The notes: generated from the letters alone by a model not told the origin. 64,000 nt of DNA from Phytophthora sp. 'mugwort' (GCA_033558025.1 JAUCEF010000001.1:1984001-2048000), one strand, 5' to 3'; shown: positions 33,795-45,199, counted from the first letter of the stretch. Numbers and translations: made by a program.

Positions 33795-34106
33795 CGTATA
33801 TTAAATCATTTATTAGCTGTATGTTGTCATGATAAATCAATTAAAGTTTTTAACGTTAAAAGATGTGCATATGTTTTAGCTATTGAAAAATTATTAAATT
33901 GTGATATACCTTTACGAGCACAATATCTCCATATTTTGCCACATATGTGAGTTCGATTCAACTTTTTGAACCCATAATATTTACTTGGAAGATAAAGGAT
34001 TTACCAATTAATCTATAATCACGAATATTTGTATTGTTTAAAAAATGTTTTTATTATTGTTTTAAGAAAGAAAAGATGGAATAAATTAATCCACTATTTC
34101 ATAAGG
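33795..34106. other. mitochondrial-like insert B (nuclear mtDNA) in Copia RT
   Basis: Plus-strand 33795-33830 reads RILNHLLAVCCH and 33850-33926 reads CAYVLAIEKLLNCDIPLRAQ. Both are conserved parts of mitochondrial NADH dehydrogenase subunit 7 (nad7), but in reverse of their normal order. On the minus strand 34022-33964 is a partial tRNA-Gly with anticodon UCC at 33987-33989, broken in the T loop. The segment is AT-rich with a sharp edge on both sides, and it replaces roughly 30 codons of Copia reverse transcriptase. Confidence 0.65.
33964..34022 (-). pseudogene. partial organellar tRNA-Gly(UCC)
   Basis: From the acceptor GTGATTA at 34022, a D-arm GATT/AATC and an anticodon stem TTTAT/GTAAA with loop CTTCCAA fold well. 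The T arm starts ATGGGTTCAA and then departs from the tRNA pattern, so the gene is truncated. Confidence 0.6.
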
Positions 34107-35379
34107 ACTCGGTGCGGATGTTCCTGAACCTCATGCTCACGTTGGGTTATGTTGTGGAAATTGGGATGCCGATGCGGCGTTCACTAATGGAAACCCCGAC
34201 CGTGATCATGGCGCCGCCTCAAGGTCGATAAGTGCCAATTGGCATGGTGCGTCAGCTATTGCGAACCCTGTATGGCTTAAAACAAGCTGCGGCAGTGTGG
34301 CATCAAACGCTGGTAATGGTACTAAGAGCCATGGGATTTCAGCCGTGCAGGCTGATGCCTGCATCCTGGTGAAGGTGGTGGATGATGCCCCGGTGTGTAT
34401 GACCGTTTACGTGGAGATATGTTCATCGGAGGGGTCAACAACATTGCCGTAAACAAGGTGAAACGGGATCTGGAACTGCACATCAAGATGAATAAACTGG
34501 ATGCTGTTACGTACATCCTCGGAATACAGGTCCTGTACGATCGCCATCGCGGCACTTTGGCTCTGTGTCAGAGCACTACAGTCGACGGAATGGTTGAGCG
34601 GTTCAACCAACAGAGTGTCGGGATGTGTACAACCCATGCGTTGTTGGCGAAGTACTGGAGTCACAGCAGCAAAACAGTGATGATTGCAAGTCGACGGAAA
34701 TCGACCGTACCGCGCCCTCATCGGATCATTGCTGTACATCGCAATGGCAACACGTCCTGACATCGCATTTGCCGTTGGAACGCTCCGCCGTTTTGTGGAG
34801 AACCCATGCACCGCTCAATGGAAGGCAGCCATCCGGATTCTGCGGCCCTGAAGTCTACGAAATCAGTCGGACTGCACTACACGAGGTCATCACACACACC
34901 GAGTATCCGTTCTTTCAGTCACGCAGACCGGGGGACGAACCGAGAGAACCAGAAGTCAGTATCAGGCGTTATAGTGATGATGAACGGTGGACCGGTGATC
35001 TACAAGTTCAAGCTGCAGAAGACAGTGGCGCTAAGTTCCGCCGAGGCGGAATACGCCGCACTGTCGGTCTGCATCCAGAAAGTGGCCTGGGCTCGCAACC
35101 TTTTGAGATGGAACACAAGATCACGTCACCGATCCTTGTCTTTGAAGACAACCAGAGTGCAATCGCTATGACAACGAACAGTGGCGACAACTCTCGAGAC
35201 AAGCACGTCGACCTAAGGGTCCACTTCATCCGCGACAACGTTGCTTCAGGTGCTATCAATTTACAGTATATCTCGATAAAGCGACAACTGGCCGACTACT
35301 TCACCAAAGAGTTGCCATCGAAAACCTTCCGCTTTCTGACTCTGCTCGGCGGCGTACACGACTTCGAGTTGCGGGGGAG

Positions 35380-36091
35380 TGTTGAAGATGAAGATCCAGC
35401 TAGCGCTGGCATCGCTGTGTCGACAACTCGGTGCTGGTGCGCTGTGGTTGAGGTGCGAGCGACACCCGCGCTCGCATTGATCGCGAGGAAGCAGATCTGC
35501 AGTTGATGTTGCTGCACAACATCAACTTGCACTCTGAATGGGCAGTATGCTGCATGTTCTAGCCATTTCCTTCATCACGTCGTCCAGCGTATGGGGAAAT
35601 AAGGAATCGATTGAGTTCCGCTAATCAGCCCGATCACACGAGATCTTGATCTCGCGCTGCGGGTGTGGCGTGATGGGTTTTACTTCGAATTGCTAAAAAC
35701 GGAATGACTACTTCTAAACTGTTCTAAGTCGCCGAGTGCGTGGCACAGGCCCTGGAGCTTCTCTAAGCCAAGCATCCTGTTGCCAGCGCGCACCTTGGAG
35801 TAGAGAGCGTCAGGAGCTAGCTCGATCGCGTATGTTGGTGACGCGCACCGTGTGGCCTGGGCACTGGACTTGTGATCCGGAAACATTCTCTTTGGCTGGG
35901 CCAACAGGTGCCCACATGTACAGCGTGTCTACCGAGACTATATCAAGGACATGCAACGAAGCACAAGGATGCTAGACGTAGTGGACACTCAGGGTGTCGC
36001 GAACTGGGACCACCTTTTCATAACCACTTCCCAATTACTGTCTCCTACCCCAGTGTCGTTCAAACTTCTTCCTTCCTCTCATTTTTTATCA
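35380..36091 (+). repeat. Copia 3' LTR (712 bp)
   Basis: It starts TGTTGAAGATGAAGATCCAG and ends TTTTTTATCA. Matching segments of the 5' LTR include GTTGATGTTGCTGCACAACA (35502) and ACAGCGTGTCTACCGAG (35918). Two blocks are absent from the 5' copy. Confidence 0.8.
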
Positions 36092-37263
36092 GTAGTTACT
36101 GCAATACTTCTCGATCATGCAATATATATTGCAATCCGTATGTATTGCAATCCTACGTGATTATTTTTCCACTCTCTGAATTCACAACCAAAAATTGCCT
36201 CAGCGACCTATTGAGAAGTTCCTCAAATTGGCGTAGCTCTACTTCCACATTTGTTTTGGTGCCTCTTTGCACTGAAGACACCAGTAGATCGGCGCTCTAT
36301 CTAATGTATAAATACCTGCTATGCGTTATTTTTCGATGCCGCGCTCTATTTAATGTAAAAGAACTGCTATGAGTTTTTTTTACGTTAAATAGAGCGGCAT
36401 CTACTACGAGATGGAGAAAATGAGTTTTGTTGAGCGCGCCGAGCTGGTGCTTCCAGTCTTCTAGATGTATAGACCGCCACGGCCAATTAAGGAATAAGCG
36501 GTTATCAACAGTCAAAACCAACATCATCCGTTACAAATCTCCAAGTTTCGAAACGACAACGGGGCAAAAATACGCAGTGGAGTTCCTAGGAGGCTGCAAT
36601 ATGTATTGAAGTACTTGAGCATGATCGCAATACTGGCTTAAAATACATGTATCTCCTGCAAGAAATCATACTGCAAAATATATCTTTACCCAACACTGAT
36701 AATGATACCAATCGCCCCGTTATTGTGAAAACCGACCAATATGTCCAGCTCGATTAGGCCGTTTTGGATGGGTTGAAAACATACTAAAACAGGGTACGAG
36801 AAACATTAAATCTGAGTTCTGGATGTAAAGCGTCCATTGTGCAAATCTAAAGCATAGGACACCACGAGCTTTTATAATCCGCTATTAAAAATAGCCTTGC
36901 GCGGAATAGTTCAGAGGCTGCGCCCCAAATGAAGACATTTTCATTCCTAACAGACTTGAGAGATGCATATGTATTCCTTTTAAGTTTTTTCAATCGTAGT
37001 ACGTATAATTATCCCTTTTTTTAGTGATAATAGCGACATCGACATCGTTTATATAAACTTAAGTATTAAATGAAGTCTCTACTGCTGCAATCAGCCCGTC
37101 GATCTGGTTCGTATACGTGCCAGACATAATTCGAGCCGCGACAAAAAGGGAGCCACCCTGTGCATACAAAATCTAAGATAACGCTGAAACCAATTCATTT
37201 TTCGCGTAATATTTAGGCAGTCTTGCTATCCGGATTTATCCATAAGCTCTAATTATCCGATAA
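36092..37263. other. unassigned AT-rich stretch
   Basis: No coding sequence is supported. It contains a near-perfect hairpin at 36336-36400 and repeats of TGCAATA type near 36105-36150 and 36595-36660. Confidence 0.4.
36336..36400. repeat. hairpin and tandem unit
   Basis: ATGCCGCGCTCTATTTAATG at 36336 is mirrored by the arm ending AGAGCGGCAT at 36400, with one two-base bulge. A further direct copy of the left arm region (GCGCTCTATCTAATGTATAA) lies about 50 bases upstream at 36291. Confidence 0.8.
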
Positions 37264-37625
37264 AGCGAATTTTGTTGAACCCGCCCCCGTTTCAGATTCA
37301 GTTTTGCGCGCGAAACGGAGAAGCTGTGGCTATTCTACTAGGGGAAAATGACCCGTCATGGAAGGAGCGCTGGGCGCTGGGGGCAGTGCTGCGTGGGAGA
37401 TCGATACGGAAGTCACCGAAGTCTAGCGGCGTAGACAGAGAGGCACTAAGGAGGTGACTTCACGGCACAGTCGCAGTGCATGCAACGAAGGGAAGAGGCC
37501 CAAAGTATCTGACTCGGGATCATGAGCAAGGCATTTTGGAGGTGGTGTCAGCTGGGGCACTGATGGGGTTTTTGTATTGAAAAACCTGAGTTACGTTATA
37601 TCGTCCGGCAGTGCGAAAAGGTGGA
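37264..37625 (+). pseudogene. pogo-like transposase helix-turn-helix fragment
   Basis: The frame reads LGAVLRGRSIRKSPKSSGVD, then REALRR and, past a stop, LHGTVAVHATKGRGPKYLTR. This is the Psq-type helix-turn-helix followed by the start of a Tc5/CENP-B helix-turn-helix found in pogo-like transposases. The DDE domain is missing. A lysine/arginine-rich frame at 37684-37875 may be a remnant of its tail. Confidence 0.4.
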
Positions 37626-38049
37626 TAAGAGGCAGCGCGCAGAGGAGGCTAACGGGCGAAGTTAGAGGTGCATGCCATGACTATTGAAGACAAGGCATCT
37701 CGCCGTATCTAAAATTAAGAAGCTGCAGCGCAGCGTAGAAGAGCGAAGGTGGAGGATCGTAAGTGCAAAAAAGAAGAGCGCAACGCCATGGGCCACGAAG
37801 GCCGACCTGGTGCAGTCAGGTGTGGGCGTGGTAAACGAAAGAGAGCCGAGCAGCAAAGTAAGGAGACTATATTGAAGCAACGCGCGCTTCAAGATATCAC
37901 GCCCACATCTCATATAAACACCAAGTATGTAGATTGACATCCTTTATGTCCTGTGTGGTATAGGTATTTTTCTCATGCCTTACATAAATGAAGATAAACG
38001 AAAAGTGGCGCATTCAACGTTCGGCACTTTAGGCTGCCGATACTGTATG

Positions 38050-38665
38050 GATTGAATCGCATTAGAAATTCCCAAATCCAGTTATGTTACAGTCGGGCGA
38101 ACGTGGTGGTTGGGTCGCCATTTTGATGTTCCAGCCTCCTTCTTGCCCTGCTTCACCAACCTCGCCATGGTCTTCGTCAACATGCGGGCCGGCGTTGTCC
38201 TGTTGGACTTGAATTCTTGAGGTTTTCCGTCCTGAATACGTCAAATGTCAAATGAGCATAATTAAAACAAGTAAAAAGAAATGACTAAATACGTACCTAG
38301 CCACTTTTCGCGAATTGCTGGAAAGACCTTCTCCTTGAGCACCCGAACGTACTATTTTATTGTCATGTTGATGTTCTCCGTGATAGGAGTGCCAACAACT
38401 CGATTTTTCTTACGTCTTCTTGGCCTTGGTGTATTCAACAATCGCCCAAATCTCGATCTTACCGTCAAAGTGTGTCTTTTTTAAGAAATTGTACCGCGGT
38501 CACGCTACGGCTGCTAGAAACGTTTCCTTACCGATGTAGCGTTTGTTGGGACACGATCGGTAAGACAACGCTTCATCAGCAGCCAAATAATAGCGATATG
38601 ACGCCTTGTACATACTAAACCACTTTTCATCTATATCCACAACATCTACATTGGATCAAAGCGAT
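38050..38665 (-). pseudogene. Tc1-like DDE transposase fragment
   Basis: On the minus strand: VVDIDEKWFSMYKASYRYYL at 38645 carries the first catalytic Asp. Then come YRSCPNKRYIGKETFLAAVA, a stop, and HFDGKIEIWAIVEYTKAKK. The second Asp is in VQQDNAGPHVDED (38210), followed by TQPPRSPDCN at about 38090, the usual lead to the third catalytic residue. The N-terminal DNA-binding domain is missing and stops interrupt the frame. Confidence 0.75.
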
Positions 38666-39071
38666 ACGAAAGCCCGCCTAAAGCCTATATTTGATTAAAC
38701 TTATATCAGGCAATACATTGACTCTAGCAATAATAGTAACCTACCGACAGGTCGGAACACGCTGCTGAAACCGGAGATGCGATATACATTTCTGTTTCCC
38801 GGGATCCAAATCTGTAGTTCTAACACACGTCTCAGACCGCAACGTAAACTAAATGTTTTACTCTATCTCTCTTTTGTGATGAATTTTGCTTACTGCCCCC
38901 CCCCCCGCCATTCGACACATGTGGCATTCTTCGATCCCCCTCAGCCGTTCATCTAGGACAGATTGAGAGTCTAGCCTGAGTGACACGCGTACGCATGGTG
39001 AGAGCGCAGGCCTTACCTCGCCTCCCGCCGCCGCTGCTCTTCCCGACAACTGTTGACCTGTCCGCTTATCC

Positions 39072-39350
39072 ATGGCTTGTATACAGGATTTTGATTCTAA
39101 CGAAGGCATGGATGCCGGAGTGCAGGACCTCCTCCTCGAGCGCGAATTGAGGAGAAGGGATCTTCAAGGCAATGAAACAGAGGAGGACGGGCAGCGCCAG
39201 CTTGTGAAGCTTCGGGGACGTCTCATACAAAGCAAACGCTTGCGCGAGAAACTGGAAGCACTCGAGCAGAAACGCCGAAAAGCTTACGGGCTGAAGATAG
39301 TGGACTACAACCACAAACTAATGCTGGATTTAGGGCTCTCCTCACACTAA
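39072..39350 (+). CDS. small hypothetical coiled-coil protein
   Basis: An intact 92-codon frame, rich in Leu, Arg and Glu, with an extended helix of coiled-coil type (RLREKLEALEQKRRKAYGLK). It ends precisely where the Merlin-type element begins (39350), so it may be a host or repeat ORF truncated by that insertion. No family is recognised and it may not be expressed. Confidence 0.35.
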   Translation: MACIQDFDSNEGMDAGVQDLLLERELRRRDLQGNETEEDGQRQLVKLRGRLIQSKRLREKLEALEQKRRKAYGLKIVDYNHKLMLDLGLSSH

Positions 39351-40739
39351 GCCCCACATTTAAATATAAGCAAACAAATCAAATTTCAAAAGAAGCTACA
39401 CTTGTAGATTGTTCTTTAGAGCCTAGTGGTAGTACTTCACTATGTCCTGGACGATCGCGTGGAGCACATCCGTGGCGGTCGCTTTCGGTGGCGCGAACCA
39501 GCTGCGCCACAAGTACTCGTCCAAGTACATGAGCAGCAGCGACTTGTTCATGCCTCGCATTCCCTGTCCCACATAATGTAGCCATTAGTATCGCTGCATA
39601 CGACAACTAGTCAAACGCTTACCTTAATGTAGTGTTAGACCCAGATCTCTCAGGCGCCCTCCACGCGGTTCGTGTGGGCGCTGGGGACCGGGTCCAAGTA
39701 CGTCTCACTGTGGTTGACCCACAAGTGAGTGTAGTTCTGCTCGCGCAAGTCTCTGTTGTTGGCGAGTGTGTGCTAGCCGTTGACGGGGACGTACGACGCG
39801 AATTGGTCGCTCATGATGGTAGTGCTGCAAATATTTACATTAGTATAGTGAAATCAAGTTAAATAATGTAGCTACTTACCCAGGTCGAATGTGCTTCTTG
39901 ATGAGCTTCGACAGAGTTGGTTTCGTCCTGTCCTCGTAGGTAACGACCCCGAACCAACGGTTGGTCGTCCTGTCGACGCCCCCAAATAGCCAGTAGTCCC
40001 CGTAGCGGCGCCCGCGGTTATACTTGGACTTCTGCTTCAGCGATGTCTCGTCAATTTTCACTACGTGGCCCTCGTCACCCACCTCCATAGGAATGGAAAG
40101 CATCTCCTTGGAGCAGATGTCGCGGCAGTACGCATACCACTGCATGGCCGCTTGTAGGTGCACGCAGTGGTCACCGGGGTGCGCGCGCACCACTGACCAA
40201 TGAGCCGCACAAGCTTCTTAAGCGGCAGCTTGCTCTTCGCAAAGAAGGTGCCCGTGGGCGCGCTGCGCTCCTTGCGGCGTGATGCGCGCGAGCAGCGCCA
40301 CCTCTCGTGCCCGATGTCCAGGCGCATGGGCCCGCGCACTTGGGCACAAGAACGCCGGGGGCAACAAGTGCACTGACATGGCCCACTCCAATGTCGACGC
40401 AGCGCTGGACGTGATGTCCATCAATGCGTCGAACGTGGTGTTGGCGAGTCCGCGGGCAGACCCCACGTCTACCGGACGCGATAGACATGGACAGGCTCCT
40501 GATCTGATAGCGGCTGCGGGGCGGGAAGGCGTGTTGGTGGTCGGTGGTCTGCTGGTGGGGTGTGGGGTGTGGGGGAAGCGAAGTGACACCGGTTTGCGCG
40601 CGAAGTGCCTGCTGGGTGAGGCTGTCCACTGCCTGTTTATTCCAATGTGGGGTTCAGGCCAAGTCACTGCTTCAGCGGGATTGCGCATTATTGCATATAT
40701 TGACTGCTAACTAAATCTAGTTTTATATAAGGTGGGGCT
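39350..40739 (-). mobile_element. Merlin-type (ISXO2-like) DNA transposon
   Basis: The ends are imperfect inverted repeats starting AGCCCCAC (39350 rightward, and 40739 leftward), similar over about 20 bp. Between them lies an ISXO2/Merlin transposase on the minus strand. No 8-9 bp target duplication is visible outside the repeats, so exact ends are tentative. Confidence 0.55.
39423..40500 (-). pseudogene. ISXO2/Merlin-like transposase with two introns
   Basis: The N-terminal part has LANTTFDALMDITSSAASTL (40465), a zinc-ribbon-like region (GPMRLDIGHERWRCSRASRR, 40335) and TFFAKSKLPLKKLVRL. A frame break near 40140 leads to MQWYAYCRDICSKEM. The catalytic core reads VVKIDETSLKQKSKYNRGRR (40060) and YWLFGGVDRTTNRWFGV. 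Two introns with canonical ends follow: 39879-39825 (55 bp, GTAAGT..GCAG) and 39622-39564 (59 bp, GTAAGC..ACAG). The middle exon has NHSETYLDP and AHTNRVEGA, and the last has YLDEYLWRSWF. Three nonsense codons lie in the middle exon. It is inactive but keeps intact splice sites. Confidence 0.8.
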
Positions 40740-41224
40740 ATATCCGAGGAGAGCCGGATTTAGAGCGGGTGTTAAGGTCCCGGGGCGAAGCGATTTCCCA
40801 GGTCCACATTTTCATCTTTCTCTTCGACCCTCACATGTCGTGAATCTTTTTTTAGGCTTTGATTCGCGTTTCTTTGTAATTTTTTCTGTTTGGTTTTGTC
40901 TCTTCCTCTTCTTTAAAGCAGCCGAAATCTGTCTATTCCGCTTAGCCACCGATGTTGTGGAGCGAACGACAAACCGTTGATAAGAATTTGCCGTAAAGAG
41001 ATCGAATGTTCATGAAAGCGACTCCATGAATACCAACTATTTGGAAAATCTCAAAAAAAATACACCATCACCATCCGGTACTGTCGTGTTCATAGTCAGC
41101 AGGCGATCTGCAGTCTCTTCGCCATCAGGTCCACATATTCTGTGATGAAATCGTTATGACTTGTGTATTGTGTCCGGCCCAGAAGAACTGCCTCTTAGCG
41201 CGAGTGAGTTCGACTCCACCTCCA
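40740..41224. other. unassigned stretch
   Basis: No supported feature. It is T-rich around 40850-40910. Confidence 0.3.
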
Positions 41225-42395
41225 TCAACGCCGATCTAGAAGTAAAATACACTCGCTGCCCGACACCAAAGTGCCGTCCTCGCCAGCACCTCTGCGTTGC
41301 TCAACGCGCCACGAATTTGAACCGCGCGTAGCCACAGCAAACTCGGTAGCGTTTTGCAGACTTGGAAGGCATTCGTCATCACTCTCCGGCACAAAGTCCC
41401 CGTCGCCAGTGTCGTCTAGATCAGCTGCGTCGGCCTCAAAAGCTCCTTCAAATGCGCACTCAGGACCCCACGCCAATTCGTCGAAAATAGTATCCATCTT
41501 AGACACTTCACCTGAGCCGACAATTTTCACTGTAGGAGTTTGTGTAACCATCGGTATAGATTTCTGTATCTCGACCTTGACCTTTTAGTGGTTGTCGAAA
41601 TACCGGCCTCAACTTCATGACTGCGCTTGCTAATCTGGTTTGAACCATCTCTATCAATCGCCACCTGCGCCACAATCTTAGTCCGTCTGTACGTGCCAAC
41701 GTGCACGTTTACAGGGTCCGCCGCCGTCGCCTTCTACTTCTTCTCCGTATCCGCAGCCAGTGTTAAACTCTCCGTCGCCTCCGTCGCCCTTAAGATGATC
41801 TCCGCCAATTTCACCTTGTCTACCACCTTCTTTTTCTCATCTATACCTTCCGCCTGCTCAATCGTGTTCACCGCCTTCCCATCCGACTCCCCCTCCTGCT
41901 CCTTCGTTTCCGTCGCCTTCCCCTCATTCACCCCACCCCCACCCACCCCCCGTCTGCTCCATCGTATCCGTCGCCATCGCGACGTCGAGCCTTACGCGGG
42001 CTAGGGCCTCGTCTGACAGGCGTTGATGCGATTTGCGCGTGGGGTTAAGCAGCTGCGTCGTCTCGAGAAGCTCTGGAATGGATGAGTAGCCGTCGGCAAC
42101 GAGGAGGGGTCTAGCGCGCAGGTGATTACACAGTAATAGCGATAACGGTCACGTCGCAATAATGTGACGAGGTCTTCTTGGGGTGGGCCGGTGGCGTCCT
42201 TGGCATCGACCGAGTGCTTGTCCGCCTTGCCACCCAGCCACATCATGGTATCGTGGGCACCGTTCTCGTATTTGACCAAGAAGCCGTAATATTCGAACTC
42301 CTCTATGTTGAGACTGCGGAACTTGATCCTGGCGATAACGGCGTTTATCTTCTGCTTGTGGCGTACATCTGACTTGATGGTGGGTGCATACTGAC
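41225..42395 (-). pseudogene. unrecognised decayed coding sequence
   Basis: Reading the minus strand from 42390, a coherent piece runs INAVIARIKFRSLNIEEFEY, then YGFLVKYENGAHDTMMWLGG, to about 42115. After a shift: ELLETTQLLNPTRKSHQRLS, then a G-rich patch. A K/E-rich helical piece at 41946-41734 reads through toward 41600. An acidic piece at 41551-41225 has DLDDTGDGDFVPESDDE. It looks like one protein with an acidic, low-complexity N- or C-terminal part. I do not recognise the family. Confidence 0.35.
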
Positions 42396-42404
42396 TGCGA
42401 GCTG

Positions 42405-44531
42405 CTTCCTGCCGAATGGAAAGTGTACTCCAAGACCTTGAAATGCATACATGATATTATGCAATCTGCTAGAGGGGACGGACATCGCGTTCATCGCTTG
42501 GTGCGCTTTATAAACTGTACAGATCAGGTTACAGCTACACTTACGCGCGCCATAGGCGGTAATTGTACGTGTACCTGAGAGCTAAAGGCAGACATAACCA
42601 TTCTCTTTCAGCAGAGCTGTGAAAATACTACGCTGAAAACCGCAGAATTCTCGATCCGCTTGTGCGTCAAACGGTCGGTGAAATGCGGAAGAGTGATTCC
42701 AGCGCAAAAGGGATACTAGCATACTTACGTACGCGAACAGGAAAGGTGGCGACTATGTCTGCTGGTTTGATCTAATTTGTGGTGTGATGTCAAAGTTCCG
42801 TCTTTCTAATATAGGAAGCTTACTACGCTTCGAGACGTGCACAATATGCTCCAAGGCATCCGAAACGAGAGGCGTGGGGACATTCCGGACTCTAAGCGCG
42901 CTGAGTACGTGCTGCATGAATTTGTGGAGAATCAGCGAGGGAACTCAGCTCGTATTTACGTTGAAGGTGGCTCTCAAGTTGCGGTTGTCGGTTGTCTTCC
43001 AGTCCGCACGGATGAAACGGCTATTCTAAGCTTTTCCTAAGGTGGCTCTAGTCGATACTACCCATGGCACGAACGCCAACCAATACAAGCTGTTCAGCTT
43101 TGCTGTGACAGATTTTTTCGGGAAGGTAAGTCTCCACGCAGATTCATACCGGAAACCGCAATTCTTTCTCACAATATTCGTATGGCTACATGTGTGATGT
43201 TGTATATTGATACAGGCAGTATGTGCAACACGCATGGCGAAAGCGGAAACGAAGGAAAACGTGCGATGCGCTATTGAGTTTTTCAAAAAAAGAAACCCTT
43301 GTTGGAAAAAGGTCAAAGTTTCTGTGACGGATAACGCTTTCCATGAGAAGGCCGTCTTGGCCGAGAATTTTCCAAAATCGCGGCACCTCTTGTGTACCTT
43401 CCACGTTGTGACGTGGCTACAAGGGCGAGCAGCGGCGTTGTCGAGAGGATCACAGGAGCATAAGGAAAAGCTGAAGACGGCTTTATCGGCCATCGTGTTG
43501 TCGATGAGTGGATCTGAATACGAACAAGGAAGAAAATATCTGCTTCACTTGATAGACGGGAACGAGCGCATGATCTCTACCAGACGTTCTTGAAAAACTG
43601 GGATGGATGCAGAAAATAATGGGCACTATTCGAACGAGGCAATGTCCCCCATCTTGGGAACAATATGAACAACAGGTTGGAGTCTAAGTGGGGGAAAATC
43701 AAACAGGTCGTGACTAAGGGACGATGCTATCGACGACCTCATCTCGACGCTAATAGTTTTGCAGGAAGTCGCTGAGGGTGAATATCTCCGCAAATATCAC
43801 CGGGTTGGGTCTAGACCCGTCCAGGACGAAGATCCTGAACTAGCCGCCCATGCGCTAAGTCTGGGCCCGTTCGCGTTCGACTTTGTCAAAAAGATGAATA
43901 TTTCTACGCAACGAGCGGCCGAGCCGACTACGCTATGCGGATTGGGAGTGGGATGGCAACGTTGGAGAGTCGACGGACCGGATGCTACCACACTGTGGAT
44001 ACAAAGGTAACCTTACGATTCCCGGTGTATTTTGTGACAATGTTCGGTATAAATATATGTATTGTCAATTGACAATCTGTTTGTTCGTTTGTACAGTTGT
44101 ATACCTGTGACTGCGTCTTCAGACAGACGTATCTCCTCCCATGCCGCCATGTGATGCTCTTCCGAGTGCAGAATTTAAGCCGAGACAGTGCTCCCGCCTT
44201 ACAGCTCAACTGCCCAGCGCTAGATGCGAGGGTGCCCGACAACGACATTGCCGAAGGCGACGTAGGTGAAGGAGAGATGAACATCCAGCATGTCCAAAGA
44301 CCCACACGGTCAAAGGTCCTACCTCCGGATCGTAAATACATGGAGGCGAAGGCCCGTATGGAGAATATTGTGACGGTACTGAAAGTCCAAAGCACACCGA
44401 CCTTCCAAGCTGCGATATCTTTTCTGGATGAATTCACTAAAGCTCTTCACAATGGCCGGTTTGCCGAATTTTCAGCTGGGTTAACAATGCAAGAGAAACA
44501 CCTGATCACTATTGTTCCAGCTTCAACTTAA
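42405..44531 (+). pseudogene. Mutator-like (MULE) transposase with introns
   Basis: N-terminal FAR1/FLYWCH-like region (WKVYSKTLKCIH, VHRLVRFINCTDQVTATLTR), then ENRRILDPLVRQTVGEMRK and GILAYLRTRTGK. After a probable intron comes LRDVHNMLQGIRNERRG. The catalytic region has LVDTTHGTNANQYKLFSF (first Asp, 43049), VTDNAFHEKAVL (second Asp, 43326), CTFHVVTWL, and NNRLESKWGKIKQ (Glu, 43680). A SWIM-type zinc finger reads YTCDCVFRQTYLLPCRHVM. Introns 43126-43215 (GTAAGT..CAG) and 44007-44096 (GTAACC..CAG) are both 90 bp and phase 0. Stops (43030, 43617) and shifts (about 43575 and in 43700-44000) inactivate it. Confidence 0.8.
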
Positions 44532-44689
44532 TCTTCAAACAGTACCGGTCCAAGTGATAACGTGGAAAATTTGAGACGAGACAAGCGGCATTATGAAAAC
44601 GCTGCATCATCGGCAGATGGGTCGCATCCGACTCGAGCATCGAACCTAGAGTCTGTCGGATCAAACTCAAAAGGCTAGACAATCAACGT

Positions 44690-45195
44690 GGACTCTGGAA
44701 TCGACCTTTTCCTTTACCCCACCTCCTACGGCGCCGGGGTTAACGCGAAAGCAACAGAAACAAATAAAACGGGCTGCCAAAATTCGCGCGGCCAAGGCTA
44801 AGCTAACGTGCTTACTCAAGTACCCGGTCCTATCTCCTTCGAATACATGCAGAAATTATTGGCGGACGGATACTCATGGACAAGTACGAAGTCGGTAATG
44901 GGTAAAAAGCAGTTAGAAGTGCGCAACGTCCAGACCTCGGCAAAGTGTTCGACTATTGGGATTAAACGAGCCTATTCCAGAATTTACATGGATCTTGGAA
45001 CAAAAAAAAGATTGACGAAGCGAAAGCACATTTCGATACACTATGGAGGAGGACCGCACTTACGTAGCGTGCTGGAAGGAGTTTGGGTGTATCCCACAGG
45101 AACATTTGTCTGTTATGAAGCGATTTTTTATCTCAGTCAAAAATATTATTTGCGGGACGTTAGCTACATTTTGGATTGGATCGAGAAGGTAGAGT
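44690..45195 (+). pseudogene. downstream part of the MULE coding region
   Basis: Two interleaved frames read TAPGLTRKQQKQIKRAAKIR, then KLTCLLKYPVLS, LLADGYSW and CWKEFGCIPQEHLSVMKRFF. They look like a linker between the transposase and an Ulp1-type protease part, which appears further on at 46.35 kb. Several shifts are present. Confidence 0.4.
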
Positions 45196-45199
45196 AAGC

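Larger units (their letters stand above)
32817..35379 (+). pseudogene. Copia pol 3' part: RT and RNase H
   Basis: The Copia frame resumes at 32817 (SPSELCWAKRKPDLSNLR, then FGSEGYAQV). Further pieces are KELKVLQGNKTWKFVERP and KWVFVLKNNEKDEITQYK, the start of reverse transcriptase, up to about 33795. After a mitochondrial-like insert it continues with SVRMFLNLMLTLGYV at 34110. At the catalytic motif (about 34410) a two-base loss turns YVDDM into a frameshift. RNase H shows TVALSSAEAEYAAL (35025) and SPILVFEDNQSAIAM (35130), ending with RQLADYFTKELPSKTF. A purine tract GCGGGGGAG at 35371-35379 immediately precedes the 3' LTR. Confidence 0.8.
26106..36091 (+). mobile_element. Ty1/Copia element with both LTRs (nested insert inside)
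   Basis: It spans from the 5' LTR at 26106 to the end of the 3' LTR at 36091. Gag, protease, integrase, reverse transcriptase and RNase H fragments follow in Copia order. Flanking pentamers are GTACC (26101-26105) and GTAGT (36092-36096), so a target duplication is only partly visible. The element is interrupted by a Gypsy-type element at 28246-32811 and by a mitochondrial-like insert at about 33795-34106. Confidence 0.8.
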
